This document shows, piece by piece, positions 1 to 11,500 of a stretch of DNA of 64,000 bases. The DNA is from Lichina pygmaea. Its lineage: Eukaryota > Ascomycota > Lichinomycetes > Lichinales > Lichinaceae. The position numbers and the translations under genes are program-made. The notes beneath the pieces were generated by a model. It was not told the DNA's origin, made no database searches, and was given only the letters and a program-made list of their open reading frames with translations. How positions within the stretch are numbered: position 1 is the stretch's first letter; each line of letters begins with the position of its first letter. The DNA lies in NCBI GenBank assembly GCA_963422465.1, contig OY730172.1, forward strand, positions 1-64,000, in the 5' to 3' direction.

Positions 1-162
1 CCCTAACCCTAACCCTAACCCTAACCCTAACCCTAACCCTAACCCTAACCCTAACCCTAACCCTAACCCTAACCCTAACCCTAACCCTAACCCTAACCCT
101 AACCCTAACCCTAACCCTAACCCTAACCCTAACCCTAACCCTAACCCTAACCCTAACCCTAA
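1..162. repeat. Telomere, (CCCTAA)27
   Basis: Twenty-seven perfect tandem CCCTAA units begin at base 1. This is the C-rich strand of the TTAGGG telomere used by most filamentous ascomycetes, so the left edge of the window is a real chromosome end. No degenerate telomere-like units and no subtelomeric helicase gene follow; the array passes directly into retrotransposon sequence at 163. Confidence 0.98.
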
Positions 163-644
163 CGCACACGATGATGAGGCATTACCTTCAAGAGACCTCA
201 GAAAAGATGTAACACCAAATAGACAAAAAATTGAAAATAGTACCTCAGCTAAAGAAGGGGGATAAAGTCTAGCTCCTCACAAAAAATTGGAAAGTCAAGA
301 AACCAAGAACAAAGAAACTGGACTATGTCAAGGTCAGACTATTTTCAGTTGAAGAAAGAACTGGACCAGTCAACGTCAGACTGCGACTACCGAGAGACGC
401 TCAGGTACACCCAAACTTTCACATCTCAACGATTGAATTAGCTGACCAGAGCACACCCTTGCAGGAAACATTTCATTACCAACCAGAGGAAGAACAGGAA
501 TTTGAGGTCAAACAGATCCTGAAGAGAAAAGGTCAGCGATACCTTGTCAAGTGGAAATACTACCCAGACTTGGAAAATACCTGGGAACCACTCAGGAACC
601 TCACGAACTGCCAGCTCCTCCTGCAGCAGTTCTGGCAGAAGTAG
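163..644 (+). pseudogene. Gypsy-1 copy 1 integrase tail and chromodomain
   Basis: The end of a pol polyprotein. It contains the basic integrase C-terminal region, with a TAG nonsense codon in the phrase around 270, and then a clean chromodomain at about 480-620 (acidic EEEQEFEV start, YLVKWKYYP core, NTWEP end). The chromodomain of such elements recognises methylated H3K9 and steers integration into heterochromatin. It cannot make a functional product because everything upstream is lost. Confidence 0.82.
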
Positions 645-783
645 GACTGAACAGCTTGGCCTGCAGCGCAGACACGTCAATGACTGTCGCCGACAAGTCT
701 TCACCATCTGCCTCTATTTCAGCAACAAGGCACTGGAGCTTCTTCTTTGCTTGACCCTCAGCACCTTCAAAAACCTTTCACTT

Positions 784-1092
784 TCAGGACACACAAGCCT
801 GCAGCTTGACAAGCTGCTCAACAAGAGCATCCTGCTTGGCCTCATCAACAGCCAAATCCTTGTGAAGGTTATCTTGGGTCATGTTCAGTGACTCCCAAGA
901 AAGTGACACACAGGACTTCCCACAACAAGTGCATTCAGTGCACTTCAACTTATCATTGTCGTCAGACATTCAGAAGCAGAGCTTGTGGTTCAAAACACAG
1001 AAGTCACACAGAGCAAGTGACATGAAGTTATGATCACAGATCTGGGCTACCAGTTGTTTTCAGTAAGCAGAGGCACATGATTTTGCAGACAT
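784..1092 (-). pseudogene. Antisense Zn2Cys6-like ORF, copy 1 (decayed)
   Basis: A frame opposite to the retrotransposon sense, starting at an ATG (1092) 44 bp inside the 3' LTR and ending at 784, 103 codons. It encodes LCDFCVLNHKLC and KLKCTECTCCGKSC, the same paired Cys-x2-Cys-x6-Cys motifs as in copies 2 and 3, followed by a helical segment with DALVEQL. Two TGA codons interrupt it; the one at codon 11 is shared with the other copies. Confidence 0.55.
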
Positions 1093-1136
1093 ACTCAAGA
1101 ATTCATCAGGATGATGAATGAAGAAGAGTAGGGTAG

Positions 1137-1694
1137 TGTTATGATCTATAGGATGGGAGCCACTTATTTATAGGCAATCAGGCCACAGGCCAGGCAAGAG
1201 GACACCATGGAAGTCAAGTGACCAACCAACAAGGGGTCACGTGACTGTTGAGACACACAGGAGTCTTGACACAGTATGCATGAAGTATCAAGACAATCTC
1301 ACCAGTCTTGACACAGGATGCATGAAGCATCAAGACAATCTCACCAGTCTTGACGTAGGGTGCATAACATAGTGGGACTGTCAAGACAATCTCACCCATC
1401 TTGACATCAAGACTGTCAAGACAATCTTGATTATCTTGACAGGCCAGCACTATATAGTCCAGTGATAGTTCCCTTATAGAACAATCATCTTCAACTCATG
1501 TTGTGATCCAGACAACTAGATCTACTTCAATACAATCCTTTTGTACAAAGCCATTGATCAGGTGTCACCACCACCATGTTCCACCAAACCTCTTCGCACT
1601 CCTTGACATTCCTCTCCTGCGAGAACCAACCCACCTTCCACATCTTGCCCTTAATCCTATACTCGGTTAGGACAGCACAGTACAGACCACAACA
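1137..1694 (+). repeat. Gypsy-1 3' LTR (old U3 type), 558 bp
   Basis: It begins TGTTATGATC and ends CACAACA. Its middle holds about 42-bp imperfect tandem units built from CAAGACAATCTCACC and GTCTTGAC. It shares this U3 type with the LTR at 36219-36865, but not with copies 2 and 3, whose U3 repeats are different. A TATATAG box lies near 1450. The final 250 bp are shared by all Gypsy-1 LTRs here. Confidence 0.88.
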
Positions 1695-3510
1695 ACATAG
1701 TCTAGTTTCTTTGTTCTTGGTTTCTTGACTTTCCAATTTTTTGTGAGGAGCTAGACTTTATCCCCCTTCTTTAGCTGAGGTACTATTTTCAATTTTTTGT
1801 CTATTTGGTGTTACATCTTTTCTGAGGTCTCTTGAAGGTAGTGCCTCATCATCGTGTGTGTTTGTTGTAGAAGCTTGTTATATTGGAGTGCTTTCTCTGT
1901 GTTTGGTGAAGCTCTGCTTGGTATTCCAATATTTGTGTGTCACCCAAAATTGGCAAAGAATGGTGATTCCTTTATTAAGTCTGATCTGTGCTGGTTAATT
2001 ACCAGCTGTGCCACTGGTAATAGCTGTACCTATTTGCTGTGGGTCTGGTTGATGTAATACCACAAATAAGTCTCCAGGACTTGGTTTGCTCACTCTATCT
2101 GGCTGTCAGTTTGTGGGTGATAGGCTGTAGATATTTTGGGTTTTGTTCCCATGGCTGCACTGATTGTTTTCCAGTAGTTGGATGTGAAGAGCTTGTCTCT
2201 GTTAGTAATAACTGTGATTGGAACTCTGTGGTCCCTGACCAATCTGTCCAGTAGGAGGTGTCCCAACTGCTCTGCTGCATGGGTTTCCTTGAATAGTACC
2301 ACTATTAGGTATTTTGTAAATCTGTCCACAATCACTATAATTAAGTTGTAGGTGATTCTGGTGACTGGGTCTTTGGACTTGGGTAGTTTTGTGATGAAGT
2401 CTATTGACATGTTTTCCCAAGAGTCTCTTGGTATTGTGTTCAGGTGTCCTTCTCTGTATAGCTTATGTCTTCTATGTTTGTTTTTCTGGCATAGTAGATA
2501 CTTGCTGATGTAGCTTGTAACATGTTGTCAGAGGTTAATGACATTGTTCCCTGCCTGTTGGATAAAGTCTGTGGTTTTTGTGATTCCTGAGTGACTATAA
2601 GCTAGATTATTGTGGTAGTTCCTTATTAGTTCTTCAGTGTCTTCTGCTGTGAGCTTGTTGATCTGTGGTTAAGGCACCAGGTTTCCTTGCTGGTCCTGCT
2701 GTAAGATTGTTCCTTGATGTTCATCATCTTCTATGTGGTCTTTTTGTCAGCTTAGTGCATCTGCTCTCCTATTGTCTTGTCTGGGGGTGTACAAGATCTT
2801 GAACTTGTGTTACCCTAGAAGTTCAGCCTATCTGACTTGTTGTCTGTTCAGCTTCTTGGTTGTTGTGAATATTGTCAGATTCTTGTGGTCTGAGAATAGT
2901 GAGTTCAGAACTACTTTCTGTGTACACTCTCCAGTGTTCAAGTGTGTTGACAACTGCCAGTAGCTCTTTGTCATAGATATCATAGTTTTGTTCTGCCTGT
3001 GACATTTTGTGTGAGTAGTAGGCAACTGGGTGCCACTTGCTGTTTACCTGTTGGCATAGACATGCTCCCACCACTTGGTCTGAAGTGTCTGTTTTGATTT
3101 ATGTTGGCTGGCCTATCTTGAAGTTGAGAAGAACTGGTTCCTTGGTGCAAGTGTCTTTGAGCTGTTGGAATACTTTTTGTTGTCTCTCTGTCCACCAGTA
3201 CTCCACATCCTTCTTCATGAGTTCTGTCAGTGATGTTGCTGTCTGTGAGTAGTTCTTGATAAACTGTCAGTTAAAGTTGGCAAATCCTAGGAAGACTTGT
3301 ACTTCCTTGACTGATGTCAGTGTTGGCTATTGCTAAATCACTTTGACTTTCTCAGAGTCAGTCTTGATCTCTTTGATTCCTATGATGTATCTGAGGAATT
3401 CAACTTCCAGTTTGTTGAACTTGCATTTCTTCAGGTTGAGCTTGAGCCCTACCTCTTGTAGGTATCATAGAACATCCTTCACATGTTTGGTATATTCCTG
3501 TTATGTTTTC
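1695..3510 (-). pseudogene. Element A pol, segment 1 (integrase to RT)
   Basis: Minus-strand pol of the host chromovirus. Read right to left it carries the end of RT, RNase H and the integrase core (DFITKLPKSKDPV, then the region around 2090-2410), stopping in the integrase C-terminus at 1695. TGA, TAG and TAA codons and small indels break it throughout. It runs into a 15-bp target duplication at 3496-3510, where the LINE inserted; the same gene resumes at 20426. Confidence 0.88.
3496..3510 (+). repeat. LINE target-site duplication, left copy
   Basis: TCCTGTTATGTTTTC here is repeated exactly at 20411-20425. The 15 bp length is typical of target-primed reverse transcription by an endonuclease-bearing LINE. 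It fixes both ends of the element and proves that 1695-3510 and 20426 onward were once contiguous. Confidence 0.95.
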
Positions 3511-4141
3511 AAAAAACTCTTCCCAGTACCACTACGTTCAAGGACCATCACTTCTGATAATCACCGGACTTTGTCAGAAGTTCTGGAAACCAAGCGAGTA
3601 TCTGTTGGGAACCACCAAAACCTTAAGGTGAAAACCCATCACTTTGGGTAACCCAGCTTGTTTGTCAAAAGTTGTGATCTCTGAATCTTCAATCTTCAAC
3701 TTCAACAACCAACAGACTATCTATAACAAGGCAGAGAGTGGCCAGTGGGATTCTGAAAGACTGGGGACAGGCCCCAATTACCTAGGAACACTCAGTCTTG
3801 GGGTGTGGTCCCAGGATTGAGCAAGTACTCCCAGTCAGACAGATAACAGCTTGAACTTCTCTCAAGAGAAACATCTAGCATCAAGGAGATCAGGGCTCCC
3901 AGGATAAGAGAAATAGTTTAGAGCTTGCCTCTAGTGCTGGTAGAGTTGAAAAACTCTAGGAAAGCTCAGGCAGGGGGTGTGGTCTCCAGCTTGAGTTAAT
4001 ACAGCCAGATTTCCCTAGAGTCTAGTTGGAAAAGACTGCCCAGGAAAGTACAGTCTTGGGGAGTGGTCCCAGGATTGTGCAATTACTGCTAGGAACCAGG
4101 TGACCCTTTGTGAACAACCCACTGTGCAGGTTACCTACCCT

Positions 4142-5542
4142 ATGCCTGTCAAAAAGAAGAAACCGGACTCCTCCCAGAACACTACCAGAAAAATAACACC
4201 TTCTCCAACAATGCCAGCTCCCAGTTCTGCTGGTACTCAGCCTAGTTCTTCTACCCCCTATCCAGCTCTCCAGAATGACTACAACCTACTGGACTCATGG
4301 CTCAAGACTCAAGCTACCCCAGAATCTGTACTGAAAAGCTGGGAGAATATTAAGAAAAACTCTTGTACTAATGAAGCCCAGTCCACCAAAACCCAGTCTC
4401 TCCCCACTGGTCTGACCAACAAGATTTTCCAGGAGCTGGAGAATATTAGCAAGCAGCTAGACAAGCAAGAATCCAAGCCATCATATGCCCAGGCTGTTCA
4501 GAAACATATCCCAGCTCAAATCCCTCTAGCTCCAAGAATTCTGAAGGAAGTTCTTGTCCACCCTGGTAACCAGACACCTGATATGGCCAACAGGACTCAC
4601 ATCCAGCTTTTTCAAGCTCTCCAAGACAGACTCTCCAGTCCCTATAATAAACAAGTCAGAGCAGTGAGAAAACTTCCCTCAGGGGACATTCTTATTAACA
4701 CTGAAACCCAAGAGACTAAGAGTTTTCTGGAGAAAGACTCTGCCTGGATATCAGCTATTTTTACCAAGGAAGCAACTATCCAACCCAAGAGATTCCCAGT
4801 GTTGATTCATGGAGTCAGAACCACAGACATCCAGCCAGAAAACCTGGAAAAAACTCGCCAGACTATCCAGAACAGTAACCCATCCCTGAGCAAGCAAATC
4901 ACTATTCTAAGAGCCTACTGGTCAAAGAAGGCTATAGCTCAAAAGAAACCAGTTACTTCACTCCACCTGGATCTGGCCACCCCAGAACAGGCCAATCTTC
5001 TAATTGAGAGTGGAGTAGTGCTGGGCCACAGATTGCATGAGGCAGACTTTTTTCTGGCTAACACAGTGGTGGCACAATGCTTCAAGTGCTTTGGGTATGG
5101 ACACCAAGCTCGCCTGTGCAGGAATCAAGCTGTATGTGGTGCCTGTGGAGGCCAGCATGAAAGAAGAACCTGCCAAATCCCTGAGCAACTGCTAAAGCCA
5201 AAATGCAGCAACTGCAAAGGAGCTCACCCAGCCTGGGCTAGCACATGCCCAGTACGCCAAGAAGCAGTCAAGAAGGCAAGAGAGGCATGGATTTCCCACC
5301 CAGGGAAGTATGAGATCTCCACTGCTACCACTGTCCCAGTCACACAGTCTCCAGTTACTTTCCCCTTCATACAGACTCTTCCAGGGGGAAAAAGATGGAA
5401 AACCACAGAGCCAACTAGAAGCTCAGAGAGACTCAGAGGAGGGTCTCCAGAAGTGCAAATTCTGTCTACAAGATCAACAAACACAGGGGGAAAGCAGTCA
5501 GTCAACCCCTTCAAGATCTTTGAAGATGAAATGTCTACATGA
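4142..5542 (+). CDS. LINE ORF1, nucleic-acid-binding Gag-like protein
   Basis: A 466-residue protein. The first in-frame ATG is at 4142 (MPVKKKKPDSS). The N-terminal third is rich in Ser, Thr, Pro and Gln, and a basic central region follows. Near the C-terminus are three zinc knuckles at residues of about 313-360: CFKCFGYGHQARLC, CGACGGQHERRTC and CSNCKGAHPAWASTC. This layout is the ORF1p of I/Jockey/Tad-type LINEs, which coats element RNA in the ribonucleoprotein. Its TGA stop (5540-5542) overlaps the ORF2 start. Known for the family: RNA binding. Seen here: the knuckles and position. Confidence 0.9.
   Translation: MPVKKKKPDSSQNTTRKITPSPTMPAPSSAGTQPSSSTPYPALQNDYNLLDSWLKTQATPESVLKSWENIKKNSCTNEAQSTKTQSLPTGLTNKIFQELENISKQLDKQESKPSYAQAVQKHIPAQIPLAPRILKEVLVHPGNQTPDMANRTHIQLFQALQDRLSSPYNKQVRAVRKLPSGDILINTETQETKSFLEKDSAWISAIFTKEATIQPKRFPVLIHGVRTTDIQPENLEKTRQTIQNSNPSLSKQITILRAYWSKKAIAQKKPVTSLHLDLATPEQANLLIESGVVLGHRLHEADFFLANTVVAQCFKCFGYGHQARLCRNQAVCGACGGQHERRTCQIPEQLLKPKCSNCKGAHPAWASTCPVRQEAVKKAREAWISHPGKYEISTATTVPVTQSPVTFPFIQTLPGGKRWKTTEPTRSSERLRGGSPEVQILSTRSTNTGGKQSVNPFKIFEDEMST
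5539..5542 (+). promoter_or_regulatory. ATGA stop-start overlap between LINE ORF1 and ORF2
   Basis: ORF1 ends ACA TGA and ORF2 begins ATG AAG, sharing the four bases ATGA. This arrangement suits termination-reinitiation by the same ribosome as a way to make ORF2 from a bicistronic RNA. It is seen directly; the mechanism is inferred. Confidence 0.75.
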
Positions 5543-8500
5543 AGAATACAAAGTTCACACTTCTTCAATACAATGTGCAGAAAAGCCAATCAGTCCAAGA
5601 GCTACTTCTAGCAACCCCAACTCTTCAAGAAGTAGATATTATTGCACTTCAAGAACCCTGGAAGAATCCTCACCTTCAAACCAGCACCTCAACTGTTTTT
5701 TCTTCTTTTCTTCCTTTATATTCTCCAGAGATTGGTAGAACTCTTTTTCTTATTAACAAAAACCTGAATCTGTCATCTCTCCACCCTACTTTCTGGAGTA
5801 AAGACTTTGTTTCTCTTGAAATTCATCTAGAAAACACCTCTACTTCTCTGTGGGTGCATAATCTATACTTCACTCCCTCAAGTCAAGAGAACTACCTACA
5901 AGCATCAGAAGCTCTTCTCTGTCTACTCCAGAATGCTTTACAAGCAAAAGGGCAGCATATTCTTCTTACAGACTCAAATCTTCACCACCCTGACTGGTCA
6001 AAGAAAAGAAGACTATATTCTGACACTGCACACAAGTTCCAAACTCTAATGAAAAACTCAAATCTGGAGTTAGCTATTGCACCTTTTACACCCACAAGAG
6101 CTAGATCTCTTTCCCACAAACCCTGTTCACCTATTGATCTTTCCTTTATATCTTCTTCTCTTTCTAACTCTCTAATCTTTTCTAAAATTGCTTTGCAGTT
6201 CTTTCATGGGTCTGACCACAGACCTGTGCTAACTAGCCTGGACCTGGACTCACCAAGAAAAACCTGGAAGCCAGAAAGGAACTGGAAAACACTGGACACA
6301 AATCTGGCAAAACAAGAGTGTAATAATTTGCAGCTGCCCTTCCACTTTCAAGATAAACATGAAGTGGATAAGTACTTGGAATATCTTAACCACTTTCTCC
6401 AAGAAATAGCAGACAGATGCACAGAACTCCAGAAGCAATCTAGCCACTCAGTCCCCTGGTGGAACCAAGAGATCCAAACTAAAGTTAAGCAGGAAAGAAG
6501 AATAAGAAGACAAGTGCTCAGAGGACAGGCAAGCCAAGAAGAGCTAGAAGAAGCAACTAAGCTCAAGAAGAAAGCTGTCAGAGAAGGCAAACAGAACACC
6601 TTCAGAAAACAAGTTCATGAGCTAGCCAGTTCCTCAAAATTCTGGAAGCTTGCAAAGTGGGGAAAATCAAAAGCTAACAAGACCCCTGATCTTCCTCTGG
6701 TCCCTGATCTGGAGACTCAAGAAGGACTAGCCAAAAGCTTTGAGGAGAAGACAAAATCTTTCTCAGCTCAATTCTTTCCAGAAGCACGTGTTCCAGAACC
6801 AAGTACAGAAAGTCACCAGAGTACCCCAGAGATCCAGCTTTCTCAGGAGGTTACCACTGAAGAAGTGGAGCAAATTCTGAACAAGAAGAAACCTTTTACA
6901 GCAGGAGGAAAAGACAAGCTGCCAAATGGATTTCTGAAAGCTCTGGGTCCCAAGTTCTGCCAAGCTATAGCTGTTCTCACATCAACATGCTGGAGACTGG
7001 AATACTTTCCAGAGAAATTCAAGAATGCAAAAACAGTCTGTCTAAGAAAACCTGGCAAGGGAATCTATAACCAAGCTAAAGCCTGGCACCCTATAGCTCT
7101 GCTAAACACAACTGGCAAGCTGATGGAAGCTATTACAGCAGCCAGACTAAGCAAGGTAGCAGAAAAGGCTAAACTCTTGCCAGAAATCCAGATGGGGTTC
7201 AGGAAAGGCAGATCAACTGAATCAGCACTTTTCCTTCTAACTTCCCAAGTGGAAAAAGTCTGGAAAGAAGGCATGGTTGCATCTCTACTTTCTCTGGACA
7301 TCTCAGGAGCATATGACAGAGTTCTTCCAGAGATTCTTCAAAAGATTCTGGAGAGAAAAGGAATCCCTCTCTGGCTAACTTCTTGGATCTTCTCTTTCTG
7401 TACCAGACGTACCACCACCCTAGTTTTTGATGACTCTGAGTCCTCTTCTATTCCTATTCACTGTGGAGTTTCCCAAGGTTCCCCTTTGTCTCCTATTCTT
7501 TTTCTATTCTATATTTCTGAACTTCATGAGACTGTACATTCTCCTACTACTGGTGTTTCTGCTCTGGGATTTGCAGATGATACAAATCTGCTTGCATTTG
7601 GACACTCTCTTAAAAGCAACCTTCTGAAGTTGAAGAATACACATCTTAAATGTCTATCTTGGGCTGCAAGACATGGAATAGTCTTCTCTCCTGAGAAATA
7701 TGAAATACTTCATTTTTCCAGAAGAAGATCAGACAATCTGCAGCTCAAGCTTAGACTTGGGAATGTGATTCTAAAACCAAAAGAAGAAGTGCGAGTATTG
7801 GGAGTGTACCTGGATGCCAAACTCCACTGGCACAAACACCAGAGAATTATTCTTCAAAAAGCACAAAAAGCACTATCTTCTCTTTCTAGAACCTCTTACT
7901 CCACCTGGGGCTTTCCAGTTCTCACAGCACACCTTGTGTACACTGCAATACTCAGATCTGTACTGAGCTATGCAGTGGGAATTTGGTTCAACCCACTCAG
8001 AAAATCCTCTAATATTTCCTCTCTTATCATATTCCAAAACAAATGTCTGAGACTTATTGGGGGTGCTTTCAAAGCCACTCCTTCTTTTCTATTAGAGAGT
8101 GAGCTTTTTCTTTTACCTCTAGATCTCTATTTTAAATTTCGCACAGCTTGTTTTCTATTGTTAAAGACCGGGCCAGGTTCACACAGAAACCAGTACGGTC
8201 TGTTGCTTCGTGGGTGGATTCTTAGACAGGGACTCGGTAGAGGAATAGACAGGTGGGGTAACTCTCCTGTGCTATTGTCTCTGTACGATGGGTTTGTATT
8301 GCTTGTATGTGTTCAGCCTGGAGAGCTAATCCCTCCGGACTCTTTGGGGGTCTTTATACAGATGCCCCAAGGGGGGGGGGTCTCCTCGAGGGGTATCATC
8401 CTTTTGCGTGGACGAGCTTCTCGCTTAGCTCCTGCTTGTCCACCGGACAAGCTCCTCGCTTAGCTCCTGCTTGTCCACCGGACAAGCTCCTCGCTTAGCT

Positions 8501-11500
8501 CCTGCTCGTCCACCGGACAAGCTCCTCGCTTAGCTCCTGCTCGTCCACCGGACGAGCTCCTCGCTTAGCTCTTGCTCATCCACCGGATCGGTCAGATGTT
8601 GTTCCGCATGACTAACACCTCTCCCTCGCTTACCTGGGCTGTTCCGGCCTAGGCCTTAACACTATCCCCTCCCTCCAAGGGTTCTGTCCCCAGATCCTTT
8701 TTGTTCCTGCTCCTCTTTTACCATGAACTAAAGCCAGACAACTCGAACTTGTCGTCGTGGTTTTCTCTCTTGTTGTGTTGGCAAAATAGGCAAGGAATCA
8801 AAAATCACATGTGGTGCTTGTCGTCACGACCACGCCAAGTGTGTCGTGAGTTCTGCATCGTCTTTTTGTTGTCGGTGCATCAAGAAGGGTTGTCACTGTG
8901 ACCTTCATCTCTCGGAATCAGAATGGAAGAAGATGGAACTTGAGTGCGAGCAGCTCAAGGCTCAGCTGCGGGAGACTGATGACCAACTGTCAAAACTGCT
9001 TCCCCAGCAGATCTGCCTCCACCAGCAGCTGGGTCATCTCTCACAGAAGGAGGCTGATGCCATCTGTCGTGAGCTGTCGGCTATCAAGGATCAAGAGTCC
9101 CTCGATGCTCAGGAACAAGAGGCCCTCCGCGTTATCCGCAAACGGGAGGCCTGTCAAGCTACTGCTCCGCTGTCCTTTGAGGACATCTTCTCTTCAGAGG
9201 CTTTGGCTTCTCTCAAGCTGTTGTCTCTGTCAGACCTGGTCGCTGCGGATTTGCTTGGTGGTAATCCACCAGTTTCTGGTTCATCGCAGAGCTGAAGTTC
9301 TCGGTTGGTTCCCACGAATTCTCCTCTTCGTCAAATCCTAACCACTTCACCAGGTACTCAGTTTTCCGTCTGTTTCTCTGACTATCCAGGATCCTTTCAA
9401 CATCATACTCTTCTTCATCGTCCTTGAAGTTCTATTCTGTTTTGACCTCTGCGTCACTGGGTGCTGGTTCGAGCAGCGAGACGTGGAATACTCGGTGTAT
9501 CCTTGCTTTTCGTGGCAGTCTCAGTCGATAGTTGACCTTCCCAGTGCGCTTCTCGATTTTGAATAGTCTGATTCGTACATGGTCCAGCTTTTTGCTCGGT
9601 CGCTTTGAGCGCAGATTTTTTGTTGATAGGTAGACCTTATCCCCCCTTTCCAGGGTTGGTCCCTTCAACCTTTTGTCATGTAATCGGCGGGTGGTAGCGT
9701 TCTGGGCACAGTTGATCGTTGTTTTCATCATCTTGTGCATAGCAGCGAGTTTGCTAACATCAACAACATTGCCTCCTGCTGTTGCCTGCCATCAGGGGTT
9801 TCTTCCGTAGTTCGCAAAGAATGGTGTTGTCCCTGTCACACTATGTTGCTGGTTGTTGTACACAAACTGGGCTATTGGTAGCAGTTCCACCCAGTTGTCC
9901 TGCTGGTGGTTGACGTAGTGTTGTAGATACTGCTCTATTGTCTGGTTTGTCCGCTCAGTTTGTCTGTCAGTTTGTGGGTAGTAGACTGTTGACATCCTTG
10001 TATCAATGCCAAGTTGCCTTGTCCACGTGTTCCAGAATTTCAAGGTGAAGAGTTTGTCTTGATCTGAGATAATTGTCTTTGGTAGCCCTCGGTGGCTTAC
10101 CAGCTCTCTGAGTAGGACGCTCGCAAGTTTGTTCGTAGTTCCTGACTCTTTCCACAGGACCAGGTGGGTGTATTTGGTGAGTTTGTCAACAACCACCAGA
10201 ATACTATCGTATACCACCTTTGTTGCTGGGTCTGTTGACTTTGGCAACTTGACCACAAAATCCATCATGATAGTTTCCCATGGTGCCTTGGGTAGGTCCA
10301 TCTGCTGTGCCTGCCCGTAGGGCTTATGCCTTGATGGTTTGTTCTTCACGCACTGTTCACAGTTGTGGATGAACTCCGTCACCTTGCACTTCATTCTGTC
10401 AAAGTGGTAGTTCCTTTGGATTTTCTCCAAGGTTTTGTCTTGCCCGGAGTGTCCATGCAAAGGCCTGTCATGGTGCCTCCGGATCACCTCCTCTTGTGCT
10501 CTTTCTGGCACAATTTCCTTTTTGTTTGCCGTCTTGTGGCTGAGGGTAAGGAGTGGACTCTTTGTTTCTGTTGTTGCCAGTTGGGGTTGGGCATAGACCA
10601 AGGTTCGTCCTTTTGTCGCTAGGATTGGGTGTTCCTCTGTTGTTTTCTCATCCATCAGGTCTGGTCGCCTGCTGAGGGCGTCCGCTCAAGCATTTTCAGT
10701 GCCCTTCCAGTAGAGGATTTGGAAGTTGTATGATGCTAACAACTCTGCCCATCGAACTTGTCGTCAGTTTAGCTTCTTCGTTGTTGTGAAGTAAGCTAAG
10801 TTTTTGTGGTCTGAGTACACGTCTATCGTGTATTTTGCCCCCTCCAAGTAAGGCCTCCATTCTTGGAATGTGTTGATGATTGCTAACAACTCTTTGTCGT
10901 GAACATCGTACCTCAGTTCTGGGCCAGAGAACTTTCTCGATCAGTACGCGACAGGGTGTAAGTGGTTGTCGGCGTCTGGTTGACACAAGCAGGATCCCAA
11001 TGCTTGGTCCGAGGCATCAGTCTCCAGAATGATCCTCTTCTCAGGATCAAATGATGCCAAAATGGGTGTGGAGATGAATTTATCCTTCAACTCCTGGAAG
11101 GCCGCTTGTTGGCTCTCCCCCCACCTGAAAGATTTGTTCTTTCTGGTTAACTCTGTCAAGGCTGCTGCTATTCTTGAGTAGTCCTTGATGAATCGTCGGT
11201 AGAAGTTTGCAAACCCTAGGAAGGATTGTACTTCTTTGAGGTTTTTGGGTGTTGGCCAGTCTTGTACTGCTGCTGTCTTTGTGTTGTCTATTCGGATTCC
11301 TTCTGTTGTCAGGATCGACCCTAAATATTCCACTTCCTTTGTGTGGAAAACACTTTTATCCAGGCGTAACCTCATCCCTGCTCTCTGGAGTGCATGTAGG
11401 ATCTTCTTGACATGCTGTTTGTGCTCCTCCAAGGTTCCATTGGTGTATACCAAGACGTCGTCAATATAAGCGGTGACAAATATGTCCAGGTATTGTCGGA

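Larger units (their letters stand above)
163..1694 (+). mobile_element. Gypsy-1 copy 1, 3' tail only, cut by telomere
   Basis: This is the last about 970 bp of a Gypsy-1 internal region followed by a complete 3' LTR. The 5' part is missing: telomere repeats join the element in the codons just after the integrase core. A purine-rich stretch precedes the LTR at 1137. The base pairs after the LTR (from 1695) are integrase sequence of element A in the opposite orientation, so this copy either inserted into A or arose by an inverted duplication of it. Confidence 0.85.

Noticed and set aside
8307-8498. Open frames inside the element D LTRs (also 14100-14395)
   Set aside because: They arise from the 35-bp tandem repeat in which no frame has a stop; they exist only in LTR sequence and lack any domain.
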